Shown here: positions 40,062-48,849 of the stretch, piece by piece
Numbering within the stretch: the first letter of the stretch is position 1
How the letters are laid out: each line of letters begins with the position of its first letter
Assembly (NCBI RefSeq): GCF_014201335.1
Contig: NZ_JACHEB010000005.1
Coordinates: 124,001 to 188,000 of the forward strand
Source: Tunturiibacter gelidiferens
Lineage (GTDB): Bacteria > Acidobacteriota > Terriglobia > Terriglobales > Acidobacteriaceae
Length of the DNA stretch: 64,000 nucleotides
Direction of reading: 5' to 3'
Notes under the pieces: generated by a model
The model's input: only the letters and a program-made list of their open reading frames with translations
Database searches by the model: none
What the model was told of the DNA's origin: nothing
Translations under genes and position numbers: made by a program

Positions 40062-40317
40062 ATGGAACTGGGAATTATTGGACTTGGCAAGATGGGGTTC
40101 AACATGACAGAACGGCTACGTCTTGCGGGTAATATGTTCCGGATTCGGGCGGAGGGGGTTGGACGGTGACGGAGGCGATCTATCTCAACGTTTCCCGCTA
40201 GTGATTGCGGGGTCGTTGATTCGCCGTATTCGCTCGCGGGAGGAGAATAACTTTACGGATCGCATGATCTCGACAATGCGAGGAGCTTTTGGTAGTCACG
40301 ACGTGAAGAAGTCGTAG
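40062..40317 (+). pseudogene. gnd: Remnant of 6-phosphogluconate dehydrogenase (gnd) with large internal deletion
   Basis: A relic joining the two ends of a decarboxylating 6-phosphogluconate dehydrogenase. The 5' part (ATG 40062, behind an intact AAGGAAGG site) encodes MELGIIGLGKMGFNM-TERLRLAG, the family's NADP-binding N-terminus. From about 40138 the sequence resumes near the C-terminal domain: GWTVTEAIYLNVS in one frame, then after a one-base shift PLVIAGSLIRRIRSRE and FTDRMISTMRGAFGSH to the stop at 40317. About two thirds of the gene, including the catalytic Lys/Asn region, is missing, and the joined frames do not read through. It lies just before zwf, where a functional gnd would be expected. 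Confidence 0.85.
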
Positions 40318-40420
40318 TCTTGCTGGACGTGCGCGGGATGGATCTGGCACGTACTTTGAACTTCATCGCCTGGCGGTTTATTCGTGGGCATAGCGTGGAA
40401 GGTTTTGCAAGGAGCGGATT

Positions 40421-41968
40421 ATGAGCACGAGCACAGTACCAGTTGGCGTATCGGCAGCGGCGGCAGACGCCACCAAGAAGGGTGAGCGCATTCCAGAGCC
40501 CTGCATTGTTGTTATCTTCGGCGCCTCGGGCGATCTTACAAAGCGCAAGCTTCTGCCTGCGCTTTATCACCTGGATCAGTCGGGGCTTTTGCCGAAGGAT
40601 TTCGCGGTGGTTGGCGTTGCGCGTCGCGACCTGAGCGCTACGTTTAGCCCTGACATGAAGGACGGAATTATGAAGGGCGGCGGGGTTGAGGAAAATGATC
40701 CGAAGCTGAAGCCATTCATGGATCGCGTTTCCTACTTTGCGACGGAGTTTGATGATGACGCAGGTTTCGACAAGCTGAAGGCGCATTTGGCTGAGCTTGA
40801 TGGCAAGTTCAACACCAAGGGCAATCGACTGTTCTATCTTGCGGTCGCTCCGGAGTTTTTTGCCGATATCACGCGCCGATTGGGCAAACATGGCATGGCC
40901 AAGCCGGAAGCCGGAGATAAGCACTGGGTGCGCGTGATTATCGAGAAGCCGTTTGGCACTGATCTTGAGTCTGCTCGCAAGCTGAACGATGAGATTAACG
41001 ATGTGCTAGCCGAAGATCAGATCTTTCGTATCGATCACTATCTTGGTAAGGAAACCGTTCAAAATATTCTTGTCTTCCGCTTTGGTAATGGGATCTTCGA
41101 GCCTGTCTGGAATCGGAACTACATTGACCATGTTGAGATTACGGCTGCTGAGTCGATTGGTATCGAAGGGCGTGGGCCGTTTTATGAGAAGGCCGGCGCT
41201 GTTCGCGATGTGTTGCAGAACCATGTGATGGAGGTTCTTTCGTTTGTGGCGATGGAACCGCCAGACTCGTTTGAGGCTGGGGCGGTGCGTACTGAGAAGC
41301 TGAAGGTGTGGCGTGCGATTGAAGGGATTCCGGTCAATAACACGGTGCGTGGACAGTATGGTCCGGGCAAGGTGGATGGCAAGGATGTTGTCGGTTATCG
41401 GCAGGAAGATCGTGTCTCTCCGACCTCGAGCACTGAGACCTTTGCGGCAATTCGGGTTGAGATCGAAAACTGGCGCTGGGCCGGGGTTCCGTTCTATCTT
41501 CGCGCTGGCAAGAGGCTGGCGAAGCGCGTGACGGAAGTCACGATTGTCTTCAAACAGCCGCCACTGCACCTGTTCAAGTCCAACAGCACTGGAGACAATG
41601 TTGAGCCGAACATTATCAAGATGCGGATCCAGCCCGATGAGGGGATCTCGCTGCAGTTTGGTGCGAAGGTTCCTGGCCCGACCACGAATCTGGCGCAGGT
41701 GAACATGGCGTTCAGCTATGCGGATGCGTTCGGTAAGTCGTCGGCGAACGGTTATGAGCGGTTGCTGCTCGATGCGATGCTCGGCGATGCGACTCTGTTC
41801 GCGCACCGTGATGGTGTCGAAGCGACGTGGGCGCTGTTCACGCCAATCCTCGAGGCGTGGGCCAAGGTGGAAGGTAAGCACTTTCCTAACTATGCGGCAG
41901 GCTCCGAGGGCCCGGACTGCGCGGACGAACTTCTAGCGAAAGATGGCCGGAAGTGGCAGCCGCTGTAA
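40421..41968 (+). CDS. zwf: Glucose-6-phosphate 1-dehydrogenase
   Basis: First oxidative pentose-phosphate enzyme, making 6-phosphoglucono-lactone and NADPH, 515 aa. The dinucleotide loop is IFGASGDLTKRKLLPAL, the substrate lysine is in IIEKPFGTDL, and the active-site block RIDHYLGKE contains His206; the second catalytic His lies in VLQNHVMEVL. AAGGAG lies about 7 bases upstream of the ATG. Followed by pgl and glk in the same orientation. Preceded by the gnd remnant. Confidence 0.97.
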   Translation: MSTSTVPVGVSAAAADATKKGERIPEPCIVVIFGASGDLTKRKLLPALYHLDQSGLLPKDFAVVGVARRDLSATFSPDMKDGIMKGGGVEENDPKLKPFMDRVSYFATEFDDDAGFDKLKAHLAELDGKFNTKGNRLFYLAVAPEFFADITRRLGKHGMAKPEAGDKHWVRVIIEKPFGTDLESARKLNDEINDVLAEDQIFRIDHYLGKETVQNILVFRFGNGIFEPVWNRNYIDHVEITAAESIGIEGRGPFYEKAGAVRDVLQNHVMEVLSFVAMEPPDSFEAGAVRTEKLKVWRAIEGIPVNNTVRGQYGPGKVDGKDVVGYRQEDRVSPTSSTETFAAIRVEIENWRWAGVPFYLRAGKRLAKRVTEVTIVFKQPPLHLFKSNSTGDNVEPNIIKMRIQPDEGISLQFGAKVPGPTTNLAQVNMAFSYADAFGKSSANGYERLLLDAMLGDATLFAHRDGVEATWALFTPILEAWAKVEGKHFPNYAAGSEGPDCADELLAKDGRKWQPL

Positions 41969-42066
41969 AGCCTTAGCAAGGCGGCGCCACTCCAGATCAG
42001 GTCGCTGATTCTGAAAAGGTGCCGGTTTCAGCAGTTAGGCATCAAATGTTCGGTTGGACTAGCTGG

Positions 42067-42097
42067 ACTCCGGAACGTGTGAAACTTGTTCCGGAGT
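42067..42097 (+). other. Hairpin between zwf and pgl
   Basis: A 10-bp perfect stem (ACTCCGGAAC at 42067-42076 with its complement at 42088-42097) lies 53 bases before the pgl start. Without a T-tract it is more likely a processing or attenuation structure than a terminator. Confidence 0.4.
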
Positions 42098-42149
42098 TCA
42101 TCCGTTTCAAGGGTTGTTCGTACTTTCATTTCATCTTTGCGAGATCTCT

Positions 42150-42947
42150 ATGCCGCGTCCTGTTTCGGTCACCTATCGAGTATCGCCAACACCGGCGGCC
42201 ACGGCTCGCGCCGGAGCACAGCTGTTTACGGAGGCTGCGGTGAAGGCTGCTGCGGCGCGTGGTCTGGCTCGCATTGCCATCTCCGGCGGCACAACGCCCA
42301 AAACAATGTTCGGCCAGCTGGCGGATCCTGCTGAGCCGTTTTTGAAGCAGGTTCCGTGGGACAAGCTCGAGCTCTACTGGGTCGACGAACGCTGCGTGCC
42401 GCCTGACAACGCAGAGTCGAACTACCGCATGACCAATGAGGCGATGCTCTCGAAGGTTCCGCTGGTGGCCGAGCGCGTCCATCGGATGGAGGGAGAACTT
42501 GCTCCTGAGGTTGCGGCGGCGCGTTACGAGTCAACGATTCGCAATTCGTTCAAGCTCGAAGGCGCGGAGACCCCTACCTTCGACCTGGTGTTGCTTGGTA
42601 TGGGTGATGATGGGCATACGGCTTCGCTGTTTCCCCACACCGAGGCGTTGAACGAGATGAGCCACATCGTGGTTCCAAATCACGTTCCGCAGAAAGACGC
42701 CTGGCGCATCACGCTGACCTGGCCTGTGATCAACCAGGGCAGGGAGGTGGCGTTTCTGATTGAAGGTGCGGGCAAAACGCAGGTGCTGCACGATGTTTTT
42801 CTGGGTCCTTATCAGCCTGAGGTCCACCCCTCGCAACTGATTCGACCCGCTAGCGGACAACTGACCCTCTTGCTCGACGCGGCTGCAGCGGCTAAGCTGC
42901 CAGCACCGCCGAATTCCGGTTCGACCGGTACCTTGGAGCTTAAATAG
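42150..42947 (+). CDS. pgl: 6-phosphogluconolactonase (DevB type)
   Basis: Hydrolyses 6-phosphogluconolactone to 6-phosphogluconate, 265 aa. I start at ATG 42150 (MPRPVSVTYRVSPTP); the ATG twelve codons earlier adds unrelated residues. Motifs: ISGGTTPKTMFGQL, YWVDERCVPPDNAESNYRM and the signature LLGMGDDGHTASLFPHT. The active-site region HVPQKDAWRITLTWPVINQ is present. The stop is immediately followed by the glk ATG (TAGATG). Confidence 0.95.
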   Translation: MPRPVSVTYRVSPTPAATARAGAQLFTEAAVKAAAARGLARIAISGGTTPKTMFGQLADPAEPFLKQVPWDKLELYWVDERCVPPDNAESNYRMTNEAMLSKVPLVAERVHRMEGELAPEVAAARYESTIRNSFKLEGAETPTFDLVLLGMGDDGHTASLFPHTEALNEMSHIVVPNHVPQKDAWRITLTWPVINQGREVAFLIEGAGKTQVLHDVFLGPYQPEVHPSQLIRPASGQLTLLLDAAAAAKLPAPPNSGSTGTLELK

Positions 42948-44003
42948 ATGATTCTCGCTGGTGATGTTGGCGGAACGAAGGTTCACCTTGCACTGTACGA
43001 CTTTGCCAATGGGCGCCTGCACCCTATCCGCGACCAGAAGTTTCCGGCACATGAGTTTGGAAGCCTGGACGAGGTGGTTCTCAAGTTTCTCGCTGGCGAT
43101 GGCACCAATACAACTCAAGGCAAAGATATCCTTGCGGCTTGCTTCGGATGCCCGGGGCCGGTTCGCGATGGGCGCCTGAAGCTGACGAACCTGCCGTGGA
43201 TCCTGGATACCCGCGATCTGGTTAAGTCTCTTTCGATTCCTCATATCTCTTTGATCAACGACCTTGAAGCGAACGGTTACGGCATTCCCGAGCTTGCGCC
43301 GGAGAGCATCTTTACGCTGCACGATGGCGATCCGGAGGCCACGGGGCACGCGGGGCTGATGGCGGCGGGCACAGGGCTTGGACAGGCGCTGCTGATCTGG
43401 GACGGCCAGAAGCATCGCCCGATTCCGTCCGAGGGCGGCCATTCCGACTTTGCTGCACGGAGTAATCGGGAGATTGCGCTGCTTGAGTACCTCCGCAACA
43501 CACTCAAAGGACGGGTGAGCTGGGAGCGGGTTGTCTCCGGCCTCGGAATCAAAAATATCTACGCGTTTCTGCGTGATGTCGAAAAGATCAACGAGCCGGG
43601 GTGGCTGCATGACCGCATGTTGTGTGAGGACCCAAATGCGGTCATCGGTCAGTGCGCTGAGGACGGTTCGAGCTCGCTGTGCTTCGAGACGATGAAGATC
43701 TTTACCGGGGCCTACGGTGCGGAGGCGGGCAACATGGCTTTGCAGGTGCTCGCGACCGGCGGAATGTACCTTGGTGGGGGCATCGCTCCGAAGATTCTGA
43801 AGACGTTGAAGAACGGCACCTTCACACAGGCCTTCATCGACAAGGGGCGGCTGTCGCCTTTGGTTGAGTCGGTTCCGGTTCGCGTGATCCTCGACGACAC
43901 TTGCGCCCTGTTGGGTGCGGCGGCTTATGCTGAGGCACGGGCGTCGGAGAACTGTGGCTACTCGGAGCGCGCTGCTTCACTTCAGGCCTCTCAATCCTCC
44001 TGA
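42948..44003 (+). CDS. glk: Glucokinase
   Basis: ATP-dependent phosphorylation of glucose to glucose-6-phosphate, 351 aa, of the bacterial Glk group rather than the ROK group. Phosphate-1 motif LAGDVGGTKVHLAL at the N-terminus; the glucose-binding and catalytic Asp region LINDLEANGYGIP; GTGLGQALL; SEGGHSDFAARS; and the adenosine region LATGGMYLGGGIAPKIL. Directly coupled to pgl. Together with zwf and the GH15 enzyme it forms a glucose-to-phosphogluconate route. Confidence 0.95.
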   Translation: MILAGDVGGTKVHLALYDFANGRLHPIRDQKFPAHEFGSLDEVVLKFLAGDGTNTTQGKDILAACFGCPGPVRDGRLKLTNLPWILDTRDLVKSLSIPHISLINDLEANGYGIPELAPESIFTLHDGDPEATGHAGLMAAGTGLGQALLIWDGQKHRPIPSEGGHSDFAARSNREIALLEYLRNTLKGRVSWERVVSGLGIKNIYAFLRDVEKINEPGWLHDRMLCEDPNAVIGQCAEDGSSSLCFETMKIFTGAYGAEAGNMALQVLATGGMYLGGGIAPKILKTLKNGTFTQAFIDKGRLSPLVESVPVRVILDDTCALLGAAAYAEARASENCGYSERAASLQASQSS

Positions 44004-44434
44004 GTTCCTGGTGGGGTAGCCCGGGGGTTGGTATGCCTAACTGTCCCCTTTTTACGAACTTGCTTTGCAGAATCTTCATCCCAAAAAAGGCTATAGCTAA
44101 GTTTTTCCAATCAAAGGAGATAGGGCGCAAATTTGAAAGACCCCTCTTGGGGGCCTGTTTTTTGGGGTCACTGTTTTCCATTAAAGCTGTCGGAAGGAGG
44201 ACTCATACTCCGGGCCGATGTTGTTGGTTAACAAGGGGCTTTCGTTCTCCAGAGCTTGACAAAATTTGCGGGGGATGAAAATTTTTGAAGATGCTCTCTT
44301 CGCGAAGAAGATCGAGTCAGAGCAGAGAGCATGTTTCCGAAGTTGTCCGGGTTCTTCTGCCTCTCTTTTTGAGCCGCGTTTCCCCAGGACGTTCTTTCTC
44401 CAGCCGTTATACTTGTAACTGATCGCGGACCATT
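44004..44434. other. 431-base intergenic region after glk
   Basis: No gene is supported. It holds a short CCCC-TCTT-GGGG hairpin with a following T run (44141-44163), a possible weak glk terminator. It also holds an 8-bp inverted repeat (ATGCTCTC at 44291-44298 with 44325-44332) whose loop contains the palindrome TTCGCGAA, about 100 bases before the methyltransferase. A consensus TTGACA sits at 44256, but with no good -10. Confidence 0.4.
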
Positions 44435-45259
44435 TTGCCTACCACTTCACTTTCCTCCCCCGAAATCTCGTCACAAGACATTCTCGATGGATCTTCCGAG
44501 AACCTTTCAGCTCCCCTCTCAACGTCTTCCTCGCCTGCGTTTGGGGGCGGACTTGACTTCTCACGACGTGCGAATCTGATCGAACTGATGGATTTGCCGT
44601 GCCCCTACGAAGAGCTTCGCTCATGTTTGCACGATATTGCGCGGGTGAACCGGCTTACGCTGGCACAGCGGCCCACACTTGGCTGGCTTCAAGAGTTAAT
44701 CGCGACAAGTCCTGTTTCCTCAGCTCCGTTGCGCATTGTGGATGTTGGCTGCGGCTATGGAGATACGCTGCGGAAGATCGATCGATGGGCCGCGAAACGT
44801 GGCGTTGCCGTTAAGCTGACGGGAATCGATCTCAATCCGGATGCGATTCGGGCGGCGCGTGAGGCAACTCCGTCGAGCCAGCAGATTGAGTGGCTGGTTG
44901 GGGATGCGCTGGCCGATCATACTGATGGTCCGATCGATGTGGTGATCTGCTCGTTGCTGACACACCACCTGACCAACTCGCAGATCGTGCTGTTCCTGCG
45001 TTGGATGGAGCAGACGGCGCGGCGCGGGTGGTTTATCGACGATCTTCATCGCAAGTCGATGCCCTATCACCTGTTTCGGCTGTGGTCGCTCTTGACCGAC
45101 TGGCATCCTTTTGTGAAGAACGATGGGCCGGTGTCGATTCGGCGCAGCTTTGTTGCCGAGGACTGGCAGGAATTGTGCGCTGCTGCGGAGATTAGCGGGG
45201 AGTTGGTTTCGATCAGGGAGCACCGTCCAGCTCGGCTTTGCGTGGGACGGGTGAAGTGA
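44435..45259 (+). CDS. Class I SAM-dependent methyltransferase
   Basis: 274-aa methyltransferase with substrate unknown. It begins at TTG 44435; the only in-frame ATG lies about 50 codons later and would remove LDFSRRANLIELMDLP, a conserved pre-domain of the group. SAM-binding motif I is IVDVGCGYGDTLRKI, motif II acidic residue in LTGIDLNPDAI, and motif IV in DVVICSLLTHHLTN. Similar proteins are often found with type III polyketide or quinone-like pathways, but no such genes are seen here. The first about 35 residues are Ser/Pro-rich and may be untranslated. The ribosome site is weak. Confidence 0.85.
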   Translation: MPTTSLSSPEISSQDILDGSSENLSAPLSTSSSPAFGGGLDFSRRANLIELMDLPCPYEELRSCLHDIARVNRLTLAQRPTLGWLQELIATSPVSSAPLRIVDVGCGYGDTLRKIDRWAAKRGVAVKLTGIDLNPDAIRAAREATPSSQQIEWLVGDALADHTDGPIDVVICSLLTHHLTNSQIVLFLRWMEQTARRGWFIDDLHRKSMPYHLFRLWSLLTDWHPFVKNDGPVSIRRSFVAEDWQELCAAAEISGELVSIREHRPARLCVGRVK

Positions 45260-45283
45260 GTTGTTCGCAGGGAGTGGTCGCGA

Positions 45284-45517
45284 TCAGGTTGCTTTCTCGG
45301 TGATTCGAACGTGCGCATCGGTGAGGTGAAACCCGTAATTCTTTATGTCGTCTAAACACTCACGGGTATTGATGCCGGGCGTCGGCTCTTCATCACGGTT
45401 CAGAGTTATCGACTTGAAGGAGTTCCAAGGGCCCAATTGGGACGGTAGGTTGGATCCTGTCGCATTCTCTGTGCAGCCGAATATACGGCCGGGTCCTCTA
45501 AAGAGATGAACTTGCAT
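45284..45517 (-). CDS. Small protein of unknown function, 77 aa
   Basis: A short minus-strand gene between two plus-strand genes. AGGGAGA lies about 10 bases before its ATG. The sequence has ordinary soluble-protein composition with blocks such as MQVHLFRGPGRIFGCTE, GPWNSFKSITLNRDE and GFHLTDAHVRITEKA, not the biased composition of an antisense shadow. I have the impression of similar short acidobacterial proteins but cannot name a family. No signal peptide or membrane segment. Confidence 0.55.
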   Translation of the reverse strand: MQVHLFRGPGRIFGCTENATGSNLPSQLGPWNSFKSITLNRDEEPTPGINTRECLDDIKNYGFHLTDAHVRITEKAT

Positions 45518-45640
45518 CGTATCTATTCTCCCTGACTGGTGCCGAGCATAGCATCGGAGATGAGACAGAGGCTAGCGCACAACGGGGCTCCTGAATTCCA
45601 AATTTTCAACAAGATGCACATTCGTTTCGAGGGCCTTTTC

Positions 45641-48343
45641 ATGTTCGTTCGTAACACTGCTTCTATCTTTTCTGCCTTTGTTCTTTTTCTCTTCGCAACA
45701 GTTGGAGTGCAGGGCCAGCGGCTGCCGTTAGGCGTTCGCCCCGAACACTATGGCTTCACGATTACGCCGGATTTGAAGGCTGCGACCTTTAGCGGCGAAG
45801 AGACGATCGACGTGGTGCTGGATGCTCCGAGCAAGAGCATCACGCTGAACGCTGCGGAGATCAAATTTGGCGAGGTGAAGGCTTATGCTTTGCCGGTCGC
45901 TGAGTATTCCTATGGGAAGCTGGGGTCGCAGCCGAAGCCGTTGAGCCCAATTGAGGCGGATCGGCATCCGCAGACCCCGACTATCTCGCTTGATGGTGAG
46001 AAGGAGCAGGCGACGTTTACGTTTCCGGAGGAGTTGGCCGCGGGGAAGGTGACGCTGAAGATCAGCTACACCGGAGTGCTGAACGATAAACTGCGGGGAT
46101 TTTATCTTTCGAAGACGAAGGTGCGTAACTATGCGGTGACACAGTTTGAACCGACCGATGCGCGGCGAGCGTTTCCGAGCTTCGACGAGCCTGCGCTGAA
46201 GGCTATGTACGACATTACGATGGTCGTCGATAGCGGGGATACGGCGATCTCGAACGCCAATATGATCTCGGATAAATCGGGGCCAGTGGCGGGGAAACAT
46301 ACGCTTCGATTTGCGACGACGCCTAAGATGTCCAGCTACCTGGTGGCGTTTCTGGTGGGCGACTTCAAGTGTACGGAGGGCAAGTCGGATGGTGTGCCGA
46401 TTCGTGTGTGCTCGACGCCGGATAAGGTGGGGCAGACGAAGTTTGCGCTGGAGTCGGCGAAGTACGTTCTGCATTACTACGACACATACTTTGGGATTAA
46501 ATATCCGATGCCGAAGCTGGATATGATCGCGTTGCCGGACTTTGAAGCAGGCGCGATGGAAAACTTCGGCTGTATTACGTATCGCGAGACTGACCTGCTG
46601 GTGGAGCCAAAGATCGGGACGATTGGTGAGAAGAAGCGCGTTGCGACGGTAGTGGCGCATGAGACGGCGCACCAGTGGTTCGGAGATATGGTGACGATGC
46701 AGTGGTGGGACAATCTGTGGCTCAATGAAGGCTTCGCGAGCTGGATGGAGACTAAGGCGGGGGCAACGTGGCACCCGGAGTGGAACTTTGCCGAGGACGA
46801 TGCGCAGGCGCTGAACGATACGCTGGATCTTGATGCGCAGAAGACGACGAGAGCGATTCGCGCAACGGCCGATACGCCGGATGAGATCAATGAGATGTTC
46901 GACGGAATCTCGTATGGCAAAGCGGGCGCGGTGATCGGAATGGTGGAGAACTATCTGGGGGCGGAGGTGTTTCGGCAGGGCGTGCAGAGCTATCTGAAGG
47001 CGCATCTTTATGCGAATGCGACGGCGGAAGATTTCTGGAATGCACAGACGGCGAACTCGCACCTGCCGGTGGATAAGATCATGTCGAGTTTTGTGACGCA
47101 GCCGGGTGTGCCGCTACTGACGTTTGGCGAGCGGCAGGCTGGAGGGTTTCCAGTGACGGGAAACCGGTTCCTCTCGGAGGTGGAGACGAATCGGCCGGTG
47201 GCTGGTCGCTTGCCGGAGTGGAAGTGGACTATCCCAATCTGCCTGAAGACGGAGGGACAACCTGTCTGTCGAGCGATGACCCCGGATGCTTCACCATTCC
47301 ATCCCCAGATGCTAGAGGCGGAGGGACTGCCTTTCTTCTTCGCGAATGCTGGAGCGAAAGGCTACTACCGCACGGTTTATACGCCGGCGCAGTTCGAGGC
47401 AATTTCGGCGAGGGCGGAGAGCTCGCTGACGCCGCCGGAGCGGATTGGGCTGTTGGGCGATCGGTGGGCGCTGGTGCGATCGGGAGACGTTGCAGTGGGA
47501 GATTACCTGGATCTGGTGTTGAAGTTGAAGCAGGATCCTAGTGAGGCTGTGATCGATACGGCACATCAGGAGATTCAGAAGATTGACTCGGATATCGCGA
47601 CGGATGAGGACCGTGAGGAACTGGCTGCAGTGCTCAGGCGGCAGTTTGGGCCGGCGTATAGCGCGCTTGGAGGCCCGGCGAAGAAGGAGTCATATGATCG
47701 CCAGCAGCTTCGCGGGACGCTGTTCCAATTGTTGGGGGAGGCGCGTGACCCCACCGTTTTGGCTGAGGCGCAGATGCTGACGGCGCGTGTGTTCGCCGTA
47801 AACAGTCAAAAGGATAAGACGCTGGATTCCGCGCTTGCGGACGCGGCGGTGCAGATAAGCGCGGCCCATGGCGATGTGGCGCTCTATGACAAAGTGCTGG
47901 CGGTGAGCAGAAACTTCAGCGATCCGGCGCTGCAGACCGACGCGCTGCGGCTGCTGGGGCAGTTTCGTGATCCGGCGTTGGTGAAGCGGACGCTTGACCT
48001 GATTGCTTCAGGAGAGGTTCGAAACCAGGACAGCGGGACTATGCTGACGACGCTGATGCGCGACCGCGAGACCCGCGACCAGGCCTGGGACTATGTCGGG
48101 AAGAACTGGGAGCAGGTGCGGGCTCAGTTTACGGTCTCGTCCGGAGCGGAGGTGGTGGAGGCTACCGGGTCGTTTTGTACTGTGAAACAGAGAGACGAGG
48201 TGATTGGTTTCTTTGCCACACACAAGGTTGCGGCGGCGGAGAGGACTCTAGCAAAGGCGGTCGACAGTATCAACGACTGCATTGAAGTCCGGGCGGTTCA
48301 AGAGCCGAAGCTGCATGCATGGTTACAGGTTCAGGCGAAGTGA
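45641..48343 (+). CDS. M1 family aminopeptidase, exported
   Basis: Zinc aminopeptidase N-type enzyme, 900 aa. I start at ATG 45641 because GAGGG lies 7 bases upstream and the N-terminus is then a signal peptide (about 25 residues, ending GVQGQ); ATGs at 45539 and 45614 place extra residues before it. The exopeptidase motif GAMEN is at 304-308, and the zinc site HETAH is at 340-344 with the third ligand Glu363 in LWLNEGFAS. An N-terminal beta saddle (GVRPEHYGFTITPDL), the catalytic domain and an ERAP1-like helical C-domain are present, so it is full length. It probably trims peptides in the periplasm or outside. Confidence 0.95.
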   Translation: MFVRNTASIFSAFVLFLFATVGVQGQRLPLGVRPEHYGFTITPDLKAATFSGEETIDVVLDAPSKSITLNAAEIKFGEVKAYALPVAEYSYGKLGSQPKPLSPIEADRHPQTPTISLDGEKEQATFTFPEELAAGKVTLKISYTGVLNDKLRGFYLSKTKVRNYAVTQFEPTDARRAFPSFDEPALKAMYDITMVVDSGDTAISNANMISDKSGPVAGKHTLRFATTPKMSSYLVAFLVGDFKCTEGKSDGVPIRVCSTPDKVGQTKFALESAKYVLHYYDTYFGIKYPMPKLDMIALPDFEAGAMENFGCITYRETDLLVEPKIGTIGEKKRVATVVAHETAHQWFGDMVTMQWWDNLWLNEGFASWMETKAGATWHPEWNFAEDDAQALNDTLDLDAQKTTRAIRATADTPDEINEMFDGISYGKAGAVIGMVENYLGAEVFRQGVQSYLKAHLYANATAEDFWNAQTANSHLPVDKIMSSFVTQPGVPLLTFGERQAGGFPVTGNRFLSEVETNRPVAGRLPEWKWTIPICLKTEGQPVCRAMTPDASPFHPQMLEAEGLPFFFANAGAKGYYRTVYTPAQFEAISARAESSLTPPERIGLLGDRWALVRSGDVAVGDYLDLVLKLKQDPSEAVIDTAHQEIQKIDSDIATDEDREELAAVLRRQFGPAYSALGGPAKKESYDRQQLRGTLFQLLGEARDPTVLAEAQMLTARVFAVNSQKDKTLDSALADAAVQISAAHGDVALYDKVLAVSRNFSDPALQTDALRLLGQFRDPALVKRTLDLIASGEVRNQDSGTMLTTLMRDRETRDQAWDYVGKNWEQVRAQFTVSSGAEVVEATGSFCTVKQRDEVIGFFATHKVAAAERTLAKAVDSINDCIEVRAVQEPKLHAWLQVQAK

Positions 48344-48600
48344 ACGAAGGCGGTTTGTACAACTTAAGTCCAAGTAAAGTCGGCATATATAGAACTCGGG
48401 TCGATGGGAGGGGAGACACGGGTCAAGTCCATGGGGTGGCTGATGTTGCAGGGGCGTGGTCTTAGGTCGGGGAGGCTGGCAGCGGCCATTTGTAGACAAG
48501 GAATTAAATTATTAAGAGTACCCAAAAGTGTTATGAAGGGAGCAGGATTCTGCGTTGACTTTCAACTTTCGTAACGGTACCTTCCCAATTGAGGACACAA

Positions 48601-48792
48601 ATGAAGAAAACCTGGTTCGTACTCGCCGGCATCGCCCTCGTCTCGTCCGTCGCTCTTCCGCTGCACGCTCAGGACGGATGCGTGAACTCCCCCGAGAATC
48701 CGACTGCAATTCTTGCAGTTGTAGGCTCAGCAGGTGCATTTTTCGTTTCGGTACGTGCTCGCATTAAGGCTCGTCGCAACTCTTCCAAGTAG
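48601..48792 (+). CDS. Small exosortase-substrate protein (TM-motif-TM type)
   Basis: 63-residue protein. Residues 1-23 are a signal peptide (KKTWFVLAG...LPLHA); residues 30-35 are SPENPT, a PEP-CTERM-like sorting motif; residues 36-51 are hydrophobic; the tail RARIKARRNSSK is strongly basic. This is the exact tripartite plan of exosortase targets, and it matches from memory the NCBI family called XrtJ-associated TM-motif-TM protein. GAGG lies about 6 bases before the ATG; a possible promoter (TTGACT at 48555, 17 bases, TACCTT at 48578) lies upstream. After both cleavages only about ten residues containing Cys27 would remain. It lies 57 bases before the exosortase gene. Confidence 0.85.
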   Translation: MKKTWFVLAGIALVSSVALPLHAQDGCVNSPENPTAILAVVGSAGAFFVSVRARIKARRNSSK

Positions 48793-48849
48793 CATTCCAC
48801 TGGGTTTGCCACCTAACTCCTCCGGTGCGCTGCCTGGATCAAGATCTGT

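Noticed and set aside
40318-40420. Possible second gene fragment between the gnd remnant and zwf
   Set aside because: Short open frame without recognisable similarity; treated as spacer.
44033-44278. 81-codon open frame after glk
   Set aside because: Lies in AT/GT-rich intergenic sequence, no ribosome site, runs through the probable terminator hairpin.
48479-48500. Possible sigma-54 promoter upstream of the exosortase substrate
   Set aside because: TGGCA is present, but the GC of the -12 element is missing at the required distance.
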